DNA of 64,000 nucleotides from Roseiarcus sp963783175 (GCA_963783175.1 CAWANG010000008.1:1-64000); one strand, 5' to 3'; shown: positions 38,906-49,156, counted from the stretch's first letter. Made by a program: numbers and translations. The notes: generated by a model from the letters alone, not told the origin.

Positions 38906-39388
38906 AACCCGACTCACTGGGTGTTCGACTACATTGAATGGTTCCAACACGGTTCGCTGGCAGTCGACCATCGGCTATCTCAGCCCGGTTGAGTTCCAGG
39001 AGCGAGCTGTATTAAGTTACCGCCCACGAAACCAGCAGCAGTCCATGCCGGAGAGTTCCTCGGTGGAGCCTGTGTCGCGGGAAGTCGGGGTCAGTGTACC
39101 GACGGCGATCGAACTGGTATCCGCCGTGACCTGCGCTGGACGGTGGTGGCGTAACTGCAGACAGTGATCACCACGGCGGCGATGGATGAGGCGACACGCA
39201 GTGCTTGGCGCTCGCGAGCAGAGGTCGTATCCGGCGGAGCTGGAGACTTCGAAACAGCATGCGATCGCCGGCTCTCGGCAGGCCGCGTGCAGCCAGCGCC
39301 GGGGACGGCGGCAGGATCGGCCTATGCTCTGGCCGGCATCGATACGCGCACCGTGCACCGATGGCAGACCTCCTCCAATGAGCTTCCA
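38906..39388 (+). other. Seam with IS3-family transposase remnant
   Basis: Between the kinase stop and the next glycosyltransferase. From 38,925 to 39,010, in two frames, the DNA encodes FDYIEWFQ and STIGYLSPVEFQERA, the well-known C-terminal end of IS3-family OrfB. The rest to 39,388 shows no recognisable gene. It looks like the scar of a lost insertion sequence. Confidence 0.55.
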
Positions 39389-40386
39389 ATGAACCCCTCG
39401 CGACGCTATCTGCTCATCTCGCCTTGCCGGGACGAGGCCCAGTACCTCCGCCGCACGCTCGACAGCGTGGCGGCGCAGTCGGTGCAACCAGCGGCCTGGG
39501 TGGTGGTCGACGACGGATCGACCGACGAAACCCCGGCCATTCTCGAGGAGTACGCTCGCCGACTGCCATACCTCCGCGTGGTGCGGCGCACGGATCGCGG
39601 CCGCCGGGAGGTGGGGCCAGGCGTCATCGAGGCCTTCTACGCCGGCCTGGAAACGGTGCGCCTGGAGGATTTCGACTATCTCTGCAAGCTGGACATGGAT
39701 CTGGACCTGCCGGTTCGCTATTTTGAGTTGCTGATGCAGCGGATGGAGAGCGATCCGCGCGTCGGGACCACCTCCGGCAAGCCGTGGTTCGTCCACCCGC
39801 AGAGCGGCGCGCTAGTGCCAGAAGTCTGTGGGGACGAAATGTCGGTCGGGAATGACCAAGTTCTATCGCGTCGCCTGTTTCAAGGAGATCGGCGGCTTCG
39901 TGCGCCAGGTGATGTGGGACGGCATCGACTGCCACCGGGCCCGCATGCTCGGCTGGATTGCCGAGAGCGTCGATCACGAGCCCCTCCGCTTCGTCCACCT
40001 GCGCCCGCAGGGCGCCAGCCAGAAGGGCATCTGGACCGGGCGGCTTCGGCACGGGCTTCGGGCAGTATTTCATGGGCACCTCGCCGCTCTACTACCTGGC
40101 GGTGGTTATCTATCGCCTGCCGACTTACCCGGTGCTGATCGGCAGCGTAGCCATGCTGTGGGGCTACCTCAGGAGCTGGCTCAAGGGCCTGCCGCGCTAC
40201 GACGACCTCGAGTTCAGGCGCTTCCTCCGCTCCTACCAGCACGCCTGCCTGCGTATGGGCAAGCGGGCCGCCACGGCCCGGGTCAATGCCGAGCGGGCCC
40301 ACCTCTGGCATGCCAGCCGGCCGACGCCGCTGTCGGCCATCGCGCGCGCCTCCAGCACCACGCCGACGGCGATCGGCAGTTCGTGA
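39389..40386 (+). pseudogene. GT2-family glycosyltransferase, two frameshifts
   Basis: Inverting GT-A glycosyltransferase, about 331 residues if repaired. The start MNPSRRYLLISPCRDEA leads into WVVVDDGSTDETPAIL and the DxD-like CKLDMDLDLP. After a +1 shift near 39,850 the frame continues FYRVACFKEIGGFV and GWIAESVDHEPLRFVHLRP. After another +1 shift near 40,050 it ends in a hydrophobic region (SPLYYLAVVIYRLP). It probably adds a sugar to the lipid-linked repeat unit at the membrane. The start follows no strong ribosome site. Confidence 0.75.
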
Positions 40387-40589
40387 AGATTCTCGGCCGC
40401 GTCCCCGAAGACAGCGTCGCCGCCGTGGCGCAGGTGCGCCGAAGCCCGGAGGCCGGAATCGCCAATGGCGACATCGCCTCGGCAATCCTCCGCAAGCGGC
40501 GACCCGCGAAGATGCCGAGCATCACGACGCCACGAGGCGCTCAAGCTCAAGACCGAGCGATCATCACGGCAGTGAGGGGAGGAAACAAA

Positions 40590-41474
40590 GTGGAGCGAAA
40601 TCAGAACATTGGGTCGATGACCGATTTGATATTTCATGGCGCGCGCAAGCGGCTGACGCGACGCGACGAACTTGCCCCGGGTCTTAAGGGCGCCGCCGCC
40701 CGCCCCGGGCGGCGGCGAGCAGGCGAGGCGAGCAGCGAAAGGCCGGTAGGGGCCGCTTCGGATCTGGGCGGCGTCTCCATCAGCCACCCCTCAGGGTTGC
40801 ACGCATTTGACTGGTGTGGTCGCCCGCGCTTCGTGACCACCCTAAACGCGGAGGTGCTCCTCCTTGCGCGGCGTCGTTCCGACTTCCGCAACTTCCTCCG
40901 TCACAACATCATCACCATCGACGGCCAGTGGACGCTGTGGGCGACGCGTTGGAAGCACCGCGACGCCGTCGCTGTCGCGAAGCAGAACGGGTACGACCTG
41001 CTCCAAGCCGCCGCGAGGGCGTGCGCACGGGACGGAAGGAGGTTGTTCTTGCTCGGCGCCTCGACCGAGGCGAACGCCCGGGCCGTAGAGCGGCTCGCCG
41101 CAGAGCACGGCTGTCGTGCGGATGGGTTCTCCCCCCCGTACGCGCCCTTCCCCTTTCCCGAGCACGTGGACGCGTTGATCCACGCCGAGGTCGCCGCTGC
41201 ACGCCCCGACGTTCTGGTGGTCGGCTTCGGTGCCCCAAAGCAGGAGTTGTGGGCTCGTGACCATGCCGCCTGGCTCACCGAACTGGGGGTCTCATACGTG
41301 CTCTTCATCGGTGGGGTCATCGACATGGTAGCCGGCAAAGTCCGCCGCGCGCCTCGCCTAGTCCGGCTCCTCGGGCTGGAGAGCCCCTACCGCCTGGCGC
41401 AATCGCCGCAGCGCTTCAGGCGCGAGTTGGGCAAGCTAGCATTGCTCTGGCTCTTCCTGACCGGAAAACTGTGA
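40590..41474 (+). CDS. WecG/TagA/CpsF-family glycosyltransferase
   Basis: GT26 transferase of 294 residues that adds a sugar (ManNAc or related) to a lipid-linked intermediate. Family blocks: VTTLNAEVLLLARR, IITIDGQWTLWA, RLFLLGAST and VLVVGFGAPKQELW, then VIDMVAGKVRRAP. The long open frame continues upstream through the previous gene; GTG at 40590 is chosen because GGGAGG lies 7 bases upstream. Its stop overlaps the GTG/ATG region of the next gene. Noticeably GC-rich compared with later island genes. Confidence 0.8.
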   Translation: MERNQNIGSMTDLIFHGARKRLTRRDELAPGLKGAAARPGRRRAGEASSERPVGAASDLGGVSISHPSGLHAFDWCGRPRFVTTLNAEVLLLARRRSDFRNFLRHNIITIDGQWTLWATRWKHRDAVAVAKQNGYDLLQAAARACARDGRRLFLLGASTEANARAVERLAAEHGCRADGFSPPYAPFPFPEHVDALIHAEVAAARPDVLVVGFGAPKQELWARDHAAWLTELGVSYVLFIGGVIDMVAGKVRRAPRLVRLLGLESPYRLAQSPQRFRRELGKLALLWLFLTGKL

Positions 41475-41491
41475 GCGAGGGAGCCGCGATC

Positions 41492-42478
41492 ATGATCATC
41501 GTCACCGGCGGCACTGGACTGGTCGGCAGCAACTTGGTGAAGGCTCTCAACGGGGTCGGCCACGGGGACATCGTGGTGGTGGACTCGGTGGGCGAGACCC
41601 AGAAATGGCGGAACCTCGAGGGCGCCAGGATCGTCGATTTCATCAATTACAAACAGGGCGCCGGCCAGATCGACGCCGCCACTCGTGCAATGCCACTACA
41701 GGCTATCTTCCATATCGGCGCCAACGCGGACGTCCTCATCAGGGACGCCGACCGGATGCTCAACGACAATCTCGAGCACTCCAAGGCTTGGTTCCGCATC
41801 GCGCAGGCGCGCGGGATTCCAATGTACTATGCGTCGACCTCGGCGGTGTATGGGAACTCGCCGGAGTGCCGAGTGAAAACGGAGTGCGAGCGGCCGCACA
41901 ACCCCTACGCTTTCTCGAAGTGGCTCTTCGATCGCTTCATAACGGAGGCGCTCTGGAGCGGCCTCAAGGCTCCGGTGATCGGATTCCGGCTCTTCAACGT
42001 GTTCGGCCCGGGCGAGGAGCACAAGGGCGAGAACGCCAGCCTGCCGCGGCGGTTCATGGGGTTCTTGCGTGAGCACGGGCGGATCGACCTCTTCCAGGAT
42101 GACATCCAACGCGACTACGTGCCGGTTGAGGGCGTTTGCGCCGTCTTCCTCGACGCCTGGAAGAACGACCGCCCTTCGCAGATCGTCAACCTGGGCGCGG
42201 GCAGCCCCATCACCCACCGCGAGGTGGCAGGGTTGGCGGTGGCGGCGGCACGGGCGGCCGACATCCGCGTCGAGGGCGGGGGGATCGCGCTCATCCCCAT
42301 GCCCGAAGGGCTACGGGGCAGCTTCCAGTTCCGGACCTGCGCCGAGGACGTCCCCGACTGGGTCCGGACACACGTGGTGAGTAACCGCAAGCGGATGAAG
42401 GAATACATGAACCTCCTCGCGGCGGGAAGGCGCGGATCGCGCCGCCAGATCCGCGACGGCTTGCTTCGTGTTATTTGA
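41492..42478 (+). CDS. hldD: NAD-dependent epimerase, ADP-heptose 6-epimerase-like (HldD)
   Basis: Extended short-chain epimerase of 328 residues. The family start MIIVTGGTGLVGSNLVKALN fixes the ATG at 41492. ASTSAVYG and the catalytic Tyr/Lys in NPYAFSKW are intact, and FRLFNVFGPGEEHKG matches HldD. It would interconvert D,D- and L,D-heptose nucleotides. The next gene is a heptose-7-phosphate kinase, which supports a heptose route. Intact frame. Confidence 0.82.
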   Translation: MIIVTGGTGLVGSNLVKALNGVGHGDIVVVDSVGETQKWRNLEGARIVDFINYKQGAGQIDAATRAMPLQAIFHIGANADVLIRDADRMLNDNLEHSKAWFRIAQARGIPMYYASTSAVYGNSPECRVKTECERPHNPYAFSKWLFDRFITEALWSGLKAPVIGFRLFNVFGPGEEHKGENASLPRRFMGFLREHGRIDLFQDDIQRDYVPVEGVCAVFLDAWKNDRPSQIVNLGAGSPITHREVAGLAVAAARAADIRVEGGGIALIPMPEGLRGSFQFRTCAEDVPDWVRTHVVSNRKRMKEYMNLLAAGRRGSRRQIRDGLLRVI

Positions 42479-42496
42479 TTAAATACCCCCGTTTTT

Positions 42497-42527
42497 CTGG
42501 TCTATTCTGTGCGTCAAAATAGACCAG
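42497..42527. promoter_or_regulatory. Perfect 10-bp inverted repeat
   Basis: CTGGTCTATT and AATAGACCAG are separated by 11 bases in the 230-bp gap between the hldD- and hddA-like genes. No T-tract follows on either strand, so it is more like an operator or mRNA hairpin than an intrinsic terminator. Confidence 0.4.
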
Positions 42528-42710
42528 GGTAAATAACCATTTCAATTCCGCTCAGTTCTAGACCCGGGAAGAATGTACCCCCCGAGCGACTCTCTTGTTT
42601 GGCCGGCCACTTGCAATGAAAGCGTACGGCTCGGCTATGTTAAAACTGCGGGCGCCGTCAGAACGGTCCGAACTTTAACTTAAGCGCGAGAATTAAAGAG
42701 AGTGAGTCGA

Positions 42711-43887
42711 ATGATGAATTTGCCTCATCTGCGCGGTGACACAGAGGCAAACACCGCCTCTTCGTACAACCTTGGGCGCCTTCGTGAAGGTAGACAATGG
42801 CCAGTCTTCAATGTCAGGGCGCGCGCTCCACTGCGGCTGGGCTTGGCAGGCGGAGGCACCGATCTATCGCCTTACTGCGATGAGTATGGGGGCGCAATTC
42901 TGAACGCTACAATTGACCGCTTTGCTTTTGCACATGTCCTTTCAAATAACGCGAATAAGATCATTTTTCGTGCCCGCGACGTTGATCAGGAGGAGCTGCT
43001 TGATCCTGACGCGGACCTACCCATCCAGCAGGGGTTGATGCTGCACCGCGCAGTCTATGCGCACATCATGAAGAGCTATTGTGACGGGCGCGCACTTCCG
43101 CTGATGGTGTCGACGGCGATCGACGTTCCCGCCGGATCGGGTCTCGGGGCCTCTTCCGCGTTAGTCGTCGCCCTTATCGAGGCATTCCGGAGCGCGCTTC
43201 AGCTTCCGCTCGGCCCCTACGATGTGGCGCGTCTGGCGTTTGAGATCGAAAGAGTTCGGTCTCGGCCTTGCCGGCGGACGGCAGGATCATTACGCCGCCG
43301 CCTTCGGCGGGCTGAATTACATCGAGTTCTTTCCGCATGAGCGCGTGATCGTCAATCCGCTGCGCATCCGGCGCGATTATCTTAACGAGTTCGAATCGTC
43401 GCTGGTCGTCGCCTTCACCGGGCAGTCCCGGCGTTCCGATACGATCATCAAGGAACAGGTTTCGGGTCTTGCCGCGCTCAATCCGGAAACCATCGACAAC
43501 ATGCACGCGCTCAAGCGCGACGCCGTCGAGATGAAGCTTGCGCTGCTCAACGGTAAGATCCGGCAGGTCGCCGAAATCCTCAGCCACTCCTGGGCGGCGA
43601 AGAAGAAGACGGCGGCCGGCATCTCCAACGCGAGGGTCGAAGAGATTTACGACGTGGCGATGCAGGCCGGCGCGTGGGCCGGCAAGGTTTCGGGGGCGGG
43701 GGGCGGCGGCTTTCTGATGTTGATGACCGATCCGGAAAACCGCTATCGGCTGATCAGTCGGATCAACCAAGCCGGCGGCCTAGCCAGCGCAGTCAAGCTT
43801 ACGTTCGAGGGCGCGGAAGGCTGGACGCCCCGACCTGAATTTACCGGCATCGGCAGTTATTTGTCCGTTTTCGCATTGGAGGAATGA
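42711..43887 (+). CDS. hddA: GHMP-family D-glycero-D-manno-heptose 7-phosphate kinase (HddA), frameshifted
   Basis: Sugar kinase of the GDP-heptose route, about 392 codons. Family parts: FNVRARAPLRLGLAGGGTDL, the GHMP ATP loop VPAGSGLGASSALVVAL, GLGLAGGRQDHYAAAFGGLNY and the C-terminal VSGAGGGGFLML. One extra G near 43,252 throws the frame between FEIER and FGLGLAGG. A GAGAG site precedes the ATG at 42711; a GTG at 42702 is an alternative. The 3' end overlaps the hddC stub (ATGA). Lower GC in the first half. Confidence 0.82.
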
Positions 43888-43985
43888 GTTTGGGCCATCA
43901 GTGCGCGATCCTAGTCGGGGGGCTCGGGACGCGGCTCGGCGAGAAGGCCAGCCCCCGGAAGCGGTGGACTAGGAACGCCAAATGA
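43884..43985 (+). pseudogene. hddC: 33-codon stub of HddC-type heptose-1-phosphate guanylyltransferase
   Basis: The ORF begins on an ATGA overlap with hddA and has GGAGG just upstream. Its first residues, CAILVGGLGTRLGE, are the pyrophosphorylase nucleotide-binding signature. After about 20 residues it turns into an unrelated basic tail and stops, on an ATGA overlap with the next gene. The other 200 or so residues of the enzyme are missing. Probably what a deletion left of hddC. Confidence 0.65.
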
Positions 43986-45268
43986 GCAAGCGCGCGGGGA
44001 AGCCCAGAAGGATCGCCGTCTTTGGCCACTTTGATGGTACGAACCTTGGCAATGAGGCGACCCTCCAGGCGGCACTGTATCACCTCCGTCGCATTCAACC
44101 CGACGCAGAGGTGACCTCTATCTGCACAGGTCCTCAGACCGCGGCCGCCACTCACCAGATCAGGGCGATACCGATTGGTCGCATATACTTTAAGTTCTGG
44201 TCGCCTCGGAATCCGCTGGGTAAGGCAGCGCGAAAGTTCTGCGTGGCCATGGGGGAGCCCATTCGATGGCTTGAGGGTATCGTAACCCTGTGGGGCACCG
44301 ATATACTTATCGTCCCAGGAACTGGATTACTGACGGATGCATACGGGCTTACGGGTTGGGGGCCCTATAGCTTGTTCAGATGGTCCGTGACAGCAAAGAT
44401 CTGCCGTTGTCGACTAGCCTTCGTCAGCGTCGGCGCGGGCCCCTTCTACAGCGCCGTTGGTAAATTCTGCGTCAGATCGATTCTTTCCTTGGCCGACTTT
44501 CGCTCTTATCGAGATGAGTCCACCGTTCATTATCTTCAAGGCATCGGGATCTCGGCGGATAGGGACCAGGTTTTCCCCGATCTGGCATTCAGTCTCCCCA
44601 AGAACGCGATATCGTCCCGTGACAGCACCATGAGAGCTGGTGCAGTAATTGGCCTCGGGGTGATGGAGTGGGCGGACAGATATAGCAAACAGGGCCCAAG
44701 TGACGCCGCCCAAGCGGCCTATTTCCAGGCACTCGCGAAAACGGCAAGATGGTTGCTGGCGCGCGGCTACAATATCAGACTGCTGATCGGCGACCTTTGC
44801 GGACGCACGCGCAAAACAGGCGTTCCTGCAATTGCTCGGCGCAGCATCCGACAAGCAATGACGCCACGTATCATAGACGAACCCATACATTCCGTTGATG
44901 ACCTAATGTCACAGATTGCGGCGACCGACGCGGTCGTGGCTACACGATTTCATAATATTCTTTTGGCGTTGCTTTGCGAGAAACCAGTCATCTCGATCTC
45001 GTTTCACCATAAATGCGACTCACTGATGGCCGCAATGGGCATGTCGGACTACTGCCTGAACAGTGGGGATCTCGAGCCTGACAGGTTGATCGAAACGTTC
45101 TGCCGCCTCGAGGTGAATGCAGATGCGCTAAAGCCTCTGATCAAGGAAAGGATCAAGAGGTTCCGCGACGCCCTGGACCAGCAATACCAGCTTCTCTTGA
45201 ACGGAACGCAAGGTGAGTCTTGGACAACCTCCGGCGCGGCTGTTCAAATCACACAAGCAAGTCGGTGA
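43982..45268 (+). CDS. Polysaccharide pyruvyl transferase family protein
   Basis: Likely adds a pyruvate ketal to a sugar of the polysaccharide, from phosphoenolpyruvate. The 428-residue product has FGHFDGTNLGNEATL at the N-terminus, LIVPGTGLLTD, SVGAGPF, an internal YRDEST block and VATRFHNILLALLCEKPVISISF near residue 320, the family core. Frame intact. Base composition is lower in GC than in neighbours. It overlaps the hddC stub upstream and shares a GTGA overlap with the next gene. Confidence 0.82.
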   Translation: MSKRAGKPRRIAVFGHFDGTNLGNEATLQAALYHLRRIQPDAEVTSICTGPQTAAATHQIRAIPIGRIYFKFWSPRNPLGKAARKFCVAMGEPIRWLEGIVTLWGTDILIVPGTGLLTDAYGLTGWGPYSLFRWSVTAKICRCRLAFVSVGAGPFYSAVGKFCVRSILSLADFRSYRDESTVHYLQGIGISADRDQVFPDLAFSLPKNAISSRDSTMRAGAVIGLGVMEWADRYSKQGPSDAAQAAYFQALAKTARWLLARGYNIRLLIGDLCGRTRKTGVPAIARRSIRQAMTPRIIDEPIHSVDDLMSQIAATDAVVATRFHNILLALLCEKPVISISFHHKCDSLMAAMGMSDYCLNSGDLEPDRLIETFCRLEVNADALKPLIKERIKRFRDALDQQYQLLLNGTQGESWTTSGAAVQITQASR

Positions 45269-46736
45269 ATATCAACGCCAAGCCCGGCTGGCGCAACACA
45301 AGTGGGTTGCGCGGCGGCCCCGCACCCTGCCAATACGATGCGTCGCCCGATGCCGCGCTGGCGGCCGTACGCGCGCACGAGGGGCCGGTCCTCGTCGACC
45401 TCGACGAGACCCTGTACCTGAGCAATTCCACCGAGGATTTCATCGATTGCGCCCGGCCCGGGCTGTTGGCGTTGCTGTTGCTGCGGGTGATCGACGTGCT
45501 CAAGCCATGGCGGCTGACCGGCGGCAGCGATACCCGGGACACTTGGCGGGTATGCGCCATTTCGACCTTCTTTCCCTGGACTCGCTGGCGCTGGCGCGCA
45601 AAGCTTCCTTTCTTCGCTGAACGTTATGTCAATCGAGAACTTAAGGCAGCGCTGAAGGCGCGCGCAGAGCCGCCGGTCATCCTGACCACCGGCTTCAAGT
45701 CCATCGTCGCACCCCTGTCGACTGCTATGGGCTTCGCGGACGCGCCACTGATCGCGGCGCGCACTGTACTCGTTCGCGGACCGGCGTGACGGCAAGCTGC
45801 GCATGGCCACGCGCGAACTCGGCGCCGAAACGGTCGGCCGCTGCCTCTTCGTCACCAATTCGATCAACGATCTCGAAGTGCTGCAGAGCTGTGCGCGGCC
45901 GCTGCGAACAGTCTGGCCTCGGTCGCGCTATCGCCAGGCGCTGAGCGGCATCTACCTGCCGGGTGAATATCTCTCCCGGATCAAACGTCCGGGGCAACGC
46001 TACATCTCCGGCGCAATCTCCAGGAGGATTTCGCTTTCTGGCTGCTGAGCTCAATCGGCTTGGCGACCAATCCCCTGACCCACCTCGCTGGATTGCTGCT
46101 GCTGTTGCTGTCGTTTTGGGCGATCTACGAGCGCGGCTATGTCGATAATGATCTGTCGCCTCCCGCCACGAGCTCGATCCAAAGCTCAGCGCAACCTTCG
46201 GCAGCGTACCGGTCGCAACCCCGGCCGTGCAGCCCTGGATTTGGGCGCTGCTCGCGGGCGCGGCCGCGGTCGCGATTCTGCATCCCGACAAGATGGGCTT
46301 CGTCGTGCATTTTGCGTGCTGGGTGGCGGTGCTGATCTTGACATACGCCTGCTTCGTATTTTTCAACCGGCTCGACAAGATGAGCCGCATCTGGCTCTTT
46401 CCGTTGCTGCAATTCGCGCGCAGCGCCGCATTCATGGTCATCGTCCCCATCGAGCCTGCGGGTGTCGCCGCTTTGGGCGCACTCGTGCTGTCCCGATGGA
46501 CGCCGTACAAAGTCTACCGCCTGTCTTCCGCGGGCTGGCCTAACGCGCGGCCGGACCTCGCGCGCCTGATCTCGTTCGTGCTGCTGTCGCTGATGATCGT
46601 CTGCTCCCTCGGCCTGTCCGCCCTGCTCACGTGGAGCGCATTGGCATTGCTGCTGCTGAATGTAGTCAAGGCGCGCCGCGAGATTTACGCGGTTTTAACC
46701 TCCGCGCGACGCCTCGACCGATCCTGTCGCCATTGA
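45265..46736 (+). pseudogene. HAD phosphatase fused to a polytopic membrane domain, three frameshifts
   Basis: An N-terminal HAD-type domain (VLVDLDETLYLSNSTEDF; later CLFVTNSINDLEVLQSCARP) is followed by a membrane half. Segments such as FAFWLLSSIGLAT, LLLLLLSFWAIYERGYVDND and PWIWALLAGAAAV lie in different frames, and the last 170 codons run clean to the stop. Three shifts are visible: +1 near 45,770 and two single-base losses near 46,016 and 46,155. The last two restore ILQEDFAFW and LVASRHELDPKLS. The membrane half is UbiA-like in feel, but I cannot prove that. Reaction unknown; a polyprenyl-linked substrate is possible. It starts at a GTG overlapping the previous stop. Confidence 0.65.
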
Positions 46737-46916
46737 AATACAATCCTCATGACGGCTCCCATGCAGTGAAGTACAGCTAGCCATGATAAATTCGCACGTG
46801 CAAGCACGGTTGGCGAGTGTCAGGCCCGCATACCGAAAAGAGGCATCGACTTGCAGCCGCCCTTGATGCAGCGGGCTGGCGCCAATGCGGCAGATACAGA
46901 CAAGGCCTTTCGGGTA

Positions 46917-47907
46917 ATGAATAGTCAATCGCCGCCACTTGTCAGCGTCGTCACCCCTATGTACAACAACGCCGAGTACGTAGCGAAGTGCATCGAGAGC
47001 GTTCGCAGCCAGACGTATGAGCACTGGGACTATGTCATCGTCAACAATTGCAGTACCGACGGTTCGGCGGAGATCGCGCGCCAGTTCGCCGACGTAAATT
47101 CCCGCGTCCGGGTCCTGGACAACGAGACATTCCTGTCCGCTTTGGCCAATCATAACCGCGCGTTGCGGCAGATCTCCCCGGGCAGCAAGTATTGCAAGAT
47201 GGTGTTCTCGGATGACTGGCTGTTCCCGCGTTGTCTGGAAGAGATGGTCGCACTGGCCGAGGCCCACCCGTCCGTGGGCATCGTCGGGGCCTATGGGCTG
47301 GAGGGTAACGAACTAAAATGGGCGGGCTTGCCGTATCCCAGCACCTGCATCGACGGCCGTGAGGTGTGCCGCCGGTTCTTCATTGAGGACATTTACGTAT
47401 TCGGTTCGGCTCACTCGCTGCTTTACCGTTCTGAACTGGTTCGCAACCACGACCCATTTTTCAACGAGGCCAATGTCCATGCAGACACGGAGGCGTGTTT
47501 CGATCTTCTGCGCAATTGCGACTTCGGATTTGTACACCAGGTGCTAACCTATTCCGGGGTGCAAACCGAATCTTCTCAGAGAAACCTCACGGCGGCTAAA
47601 TACATACGTGGGGGGCAGGCTTTATAATCTGACAACGTATGGACAATATTTCCTGAGTCCCGACGAGTATCATAGCTGCCGCGCGCAGCTCTTGAACGAA
47701 TATTACAACTACTTGGTTGTCAGTCTCCTTAAGAGCCGCCGCGATGCGGAATTCTGGGATTATCACAGGCATAAGCTGGCGGAGGCTGGAGTCAGCTTCA
47801 GTTACAGCCGGCTGTCCATCGCCGTTCTCCTGAGGTGCCTCCGGGCCATGACACATCCGCGCGAGACGTTCACGAAGTTCAAACTGACCCGCGCCGGCGG
47901 ATATTGA
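46917..47907 (+). CDS. GT2-family glycosyltransferase, one frameshift
   Basis: Glycosyltransferase of about 329 residues. The GT-A core has VSVVTPMYNNAEYVAKCIES, VIVNNCSTDGSAEIA and the metal-site region MVFSDDW, with later HADTEACFDLL. A run of six G at about 47,611 breaks the frame; skipping one G continues to GGRLYNLTTYGQYF and a C-terminal helix-rich tail. The ATG at 46917 is preferred; the frame is open from 46851. The acceptor sugar cannot be predicted. Confidence 0.78.
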
Positions 47908-48031
47908 CCATCAATTTGTGAGCTTATGCGTTACAGGCGGGCGGGAAAGATTTTTTTTAAAATTCTCGATTGCGTCGGCGGCCTCGGCATGATGGCCCAG
48001 GTCTAAGAGTATCTCGAATCCGAGTGCACAA

Positions 48032-49156
48032 GTGCATCAAACATGCAACCCGTCTGCCGGCGAACCAGCACTCGCGAGGGTGACGTGCCGCTCGCAGGTT
48101 GCTACGGCTGCACCGCTTGTCTCCATCATTGTGATCAACTACAACTACGCGCGGTTCCTGCCTCGCAGCATCGGCAGCGCGCTCGCCCAGACCTACCCAC
48201 AGGTCGAGGTAGTGGTGGTCGACGACGCCTCGACCGACGGCTCGCAGGAGATCATCCAGGCCTACGGTCAGCGGGTGACGCCGGTCCTCAGGGCAGTCAA
48301 CGGCGGCCAGGGCGCCGCACTCAACTCCAGCTTCGCGGCGAGCCGCGGAGAAATCGTAATCTTCCTCGACGCGGACGACTACCTCTATCCGCGAGCGGTC
48401 GAGACTGTCATCCCGGAGTTCGCCCCCGGCATTGCGAAGGTGCAGTACCGGCTCGACCTCGTCGACGCCGCCGGGCGGATCGTGGACAAGTTCCCCGCGC
48501 CCGAAGTTCATTTCGACGACGGCGACGTCGTCCCTCTGTTGCTCTCGACGGGTCGGTACGAGGGGACCGTCATGACCGGGAACGCGTTCTCCCGGCACGC
48601 ACTCGACGCTATCCTACCGGTCCCGGAGGAGCGCTTCCGTCAGGGCGCTGACGGGTACCTCTGCACTCTCGCGCCGCTCTTCGGCTCCGTGAGGTCGGTC
48701 GAGCAGCGGCTCGGCGCATACGTCCGGCACGGCGCGAACCACTCAGACTTCGCGAAGCAGCTGCCGCAGCAGCTCCGGTGGCGGCTCGAGCACGATGCGG
48801 CGCGACACGAGGCGCTCCGCGCCAAGGCAGCCGAACTCGGCCTCCGCGCCCGTCCCGAGCCAGGGCTAAACGACGCCTTTCACCTGGAGAACCGGATCGG
48901 CTCGCTCTGCCTCGATCCCGCGAACCACCCGACGCCGGCTGACTCGCGGCTATCCCTCGCGCTCCGGGGCGTGTGGGCGATCCGCCGGGCGCGACTCCCC
49001 AGGCGCCGTCGCGCCGTGCTCGCCGCCTGGTTCCTATGCGTGGGGATGCTGCCGCGCGCAGCCGCCGCACACGTCGCTGCGTGGCGCCTCGAGCAGACGA
49101 CCCGTCCCGTCGCGGTCGATCGCCTCGCGCATCGGATTCGCGCCGCGACACGGTGA
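48032..49156 (+). CDS. GT2-family glycosyltransferase
   Basis: Intact 374-residue glycosyltransferase. VSIIVINYNYARFLPRSI, VVVDDASTDGSQEII and the DxD motif FLDADDYLYP are clear; QGADGYLC follows. The C-terminal 130 residues are Arg/Ala/Leu-rich and probably membrane-associated. It is markedly more GC-rich than the genes on either side, suggesting another origin. The start is uncertain: ATG at 48032 or later. Confidence 0.82.
   Translation: MHQTCNPSAGEPALARVTCRSQVATAAPLVSIIVINYNYARFLPRSIGSALAQTYPQVEVVVVDDASTDGSQEIIQAYGQRVTPVLRAVNGGQGAALNSSFAASRGEIVIFLDADDYLYPRAVETVIPEFAPGIAKVQYRLDLVDAAGRIVDKFPAPEVHFDDGDVVPLLLSTGRYEGTVMTGNAFSRHALDAILPVPEERFRQGADGYLCTLAPLFGSVRSVEQRLGAYVRHGANHSDFAKQLPQQLRWRLEHDAARHEALRAKAAELGLRARPEPGLNDAFHLENRIGSLCLDPANHPTPADSRLSLALRGVWAIRRARLPRRRRAVLAAWFLCVGMLPRAAAAHVAAWRLEQTTRPVAVDRLAHRIRAATR

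Noticed and set aside
39017..39796. 259-codon minus-strand frame
   Set aside because: It is antisense to the start of a clear GT2 glycosyltransferase and has no motif of its own.
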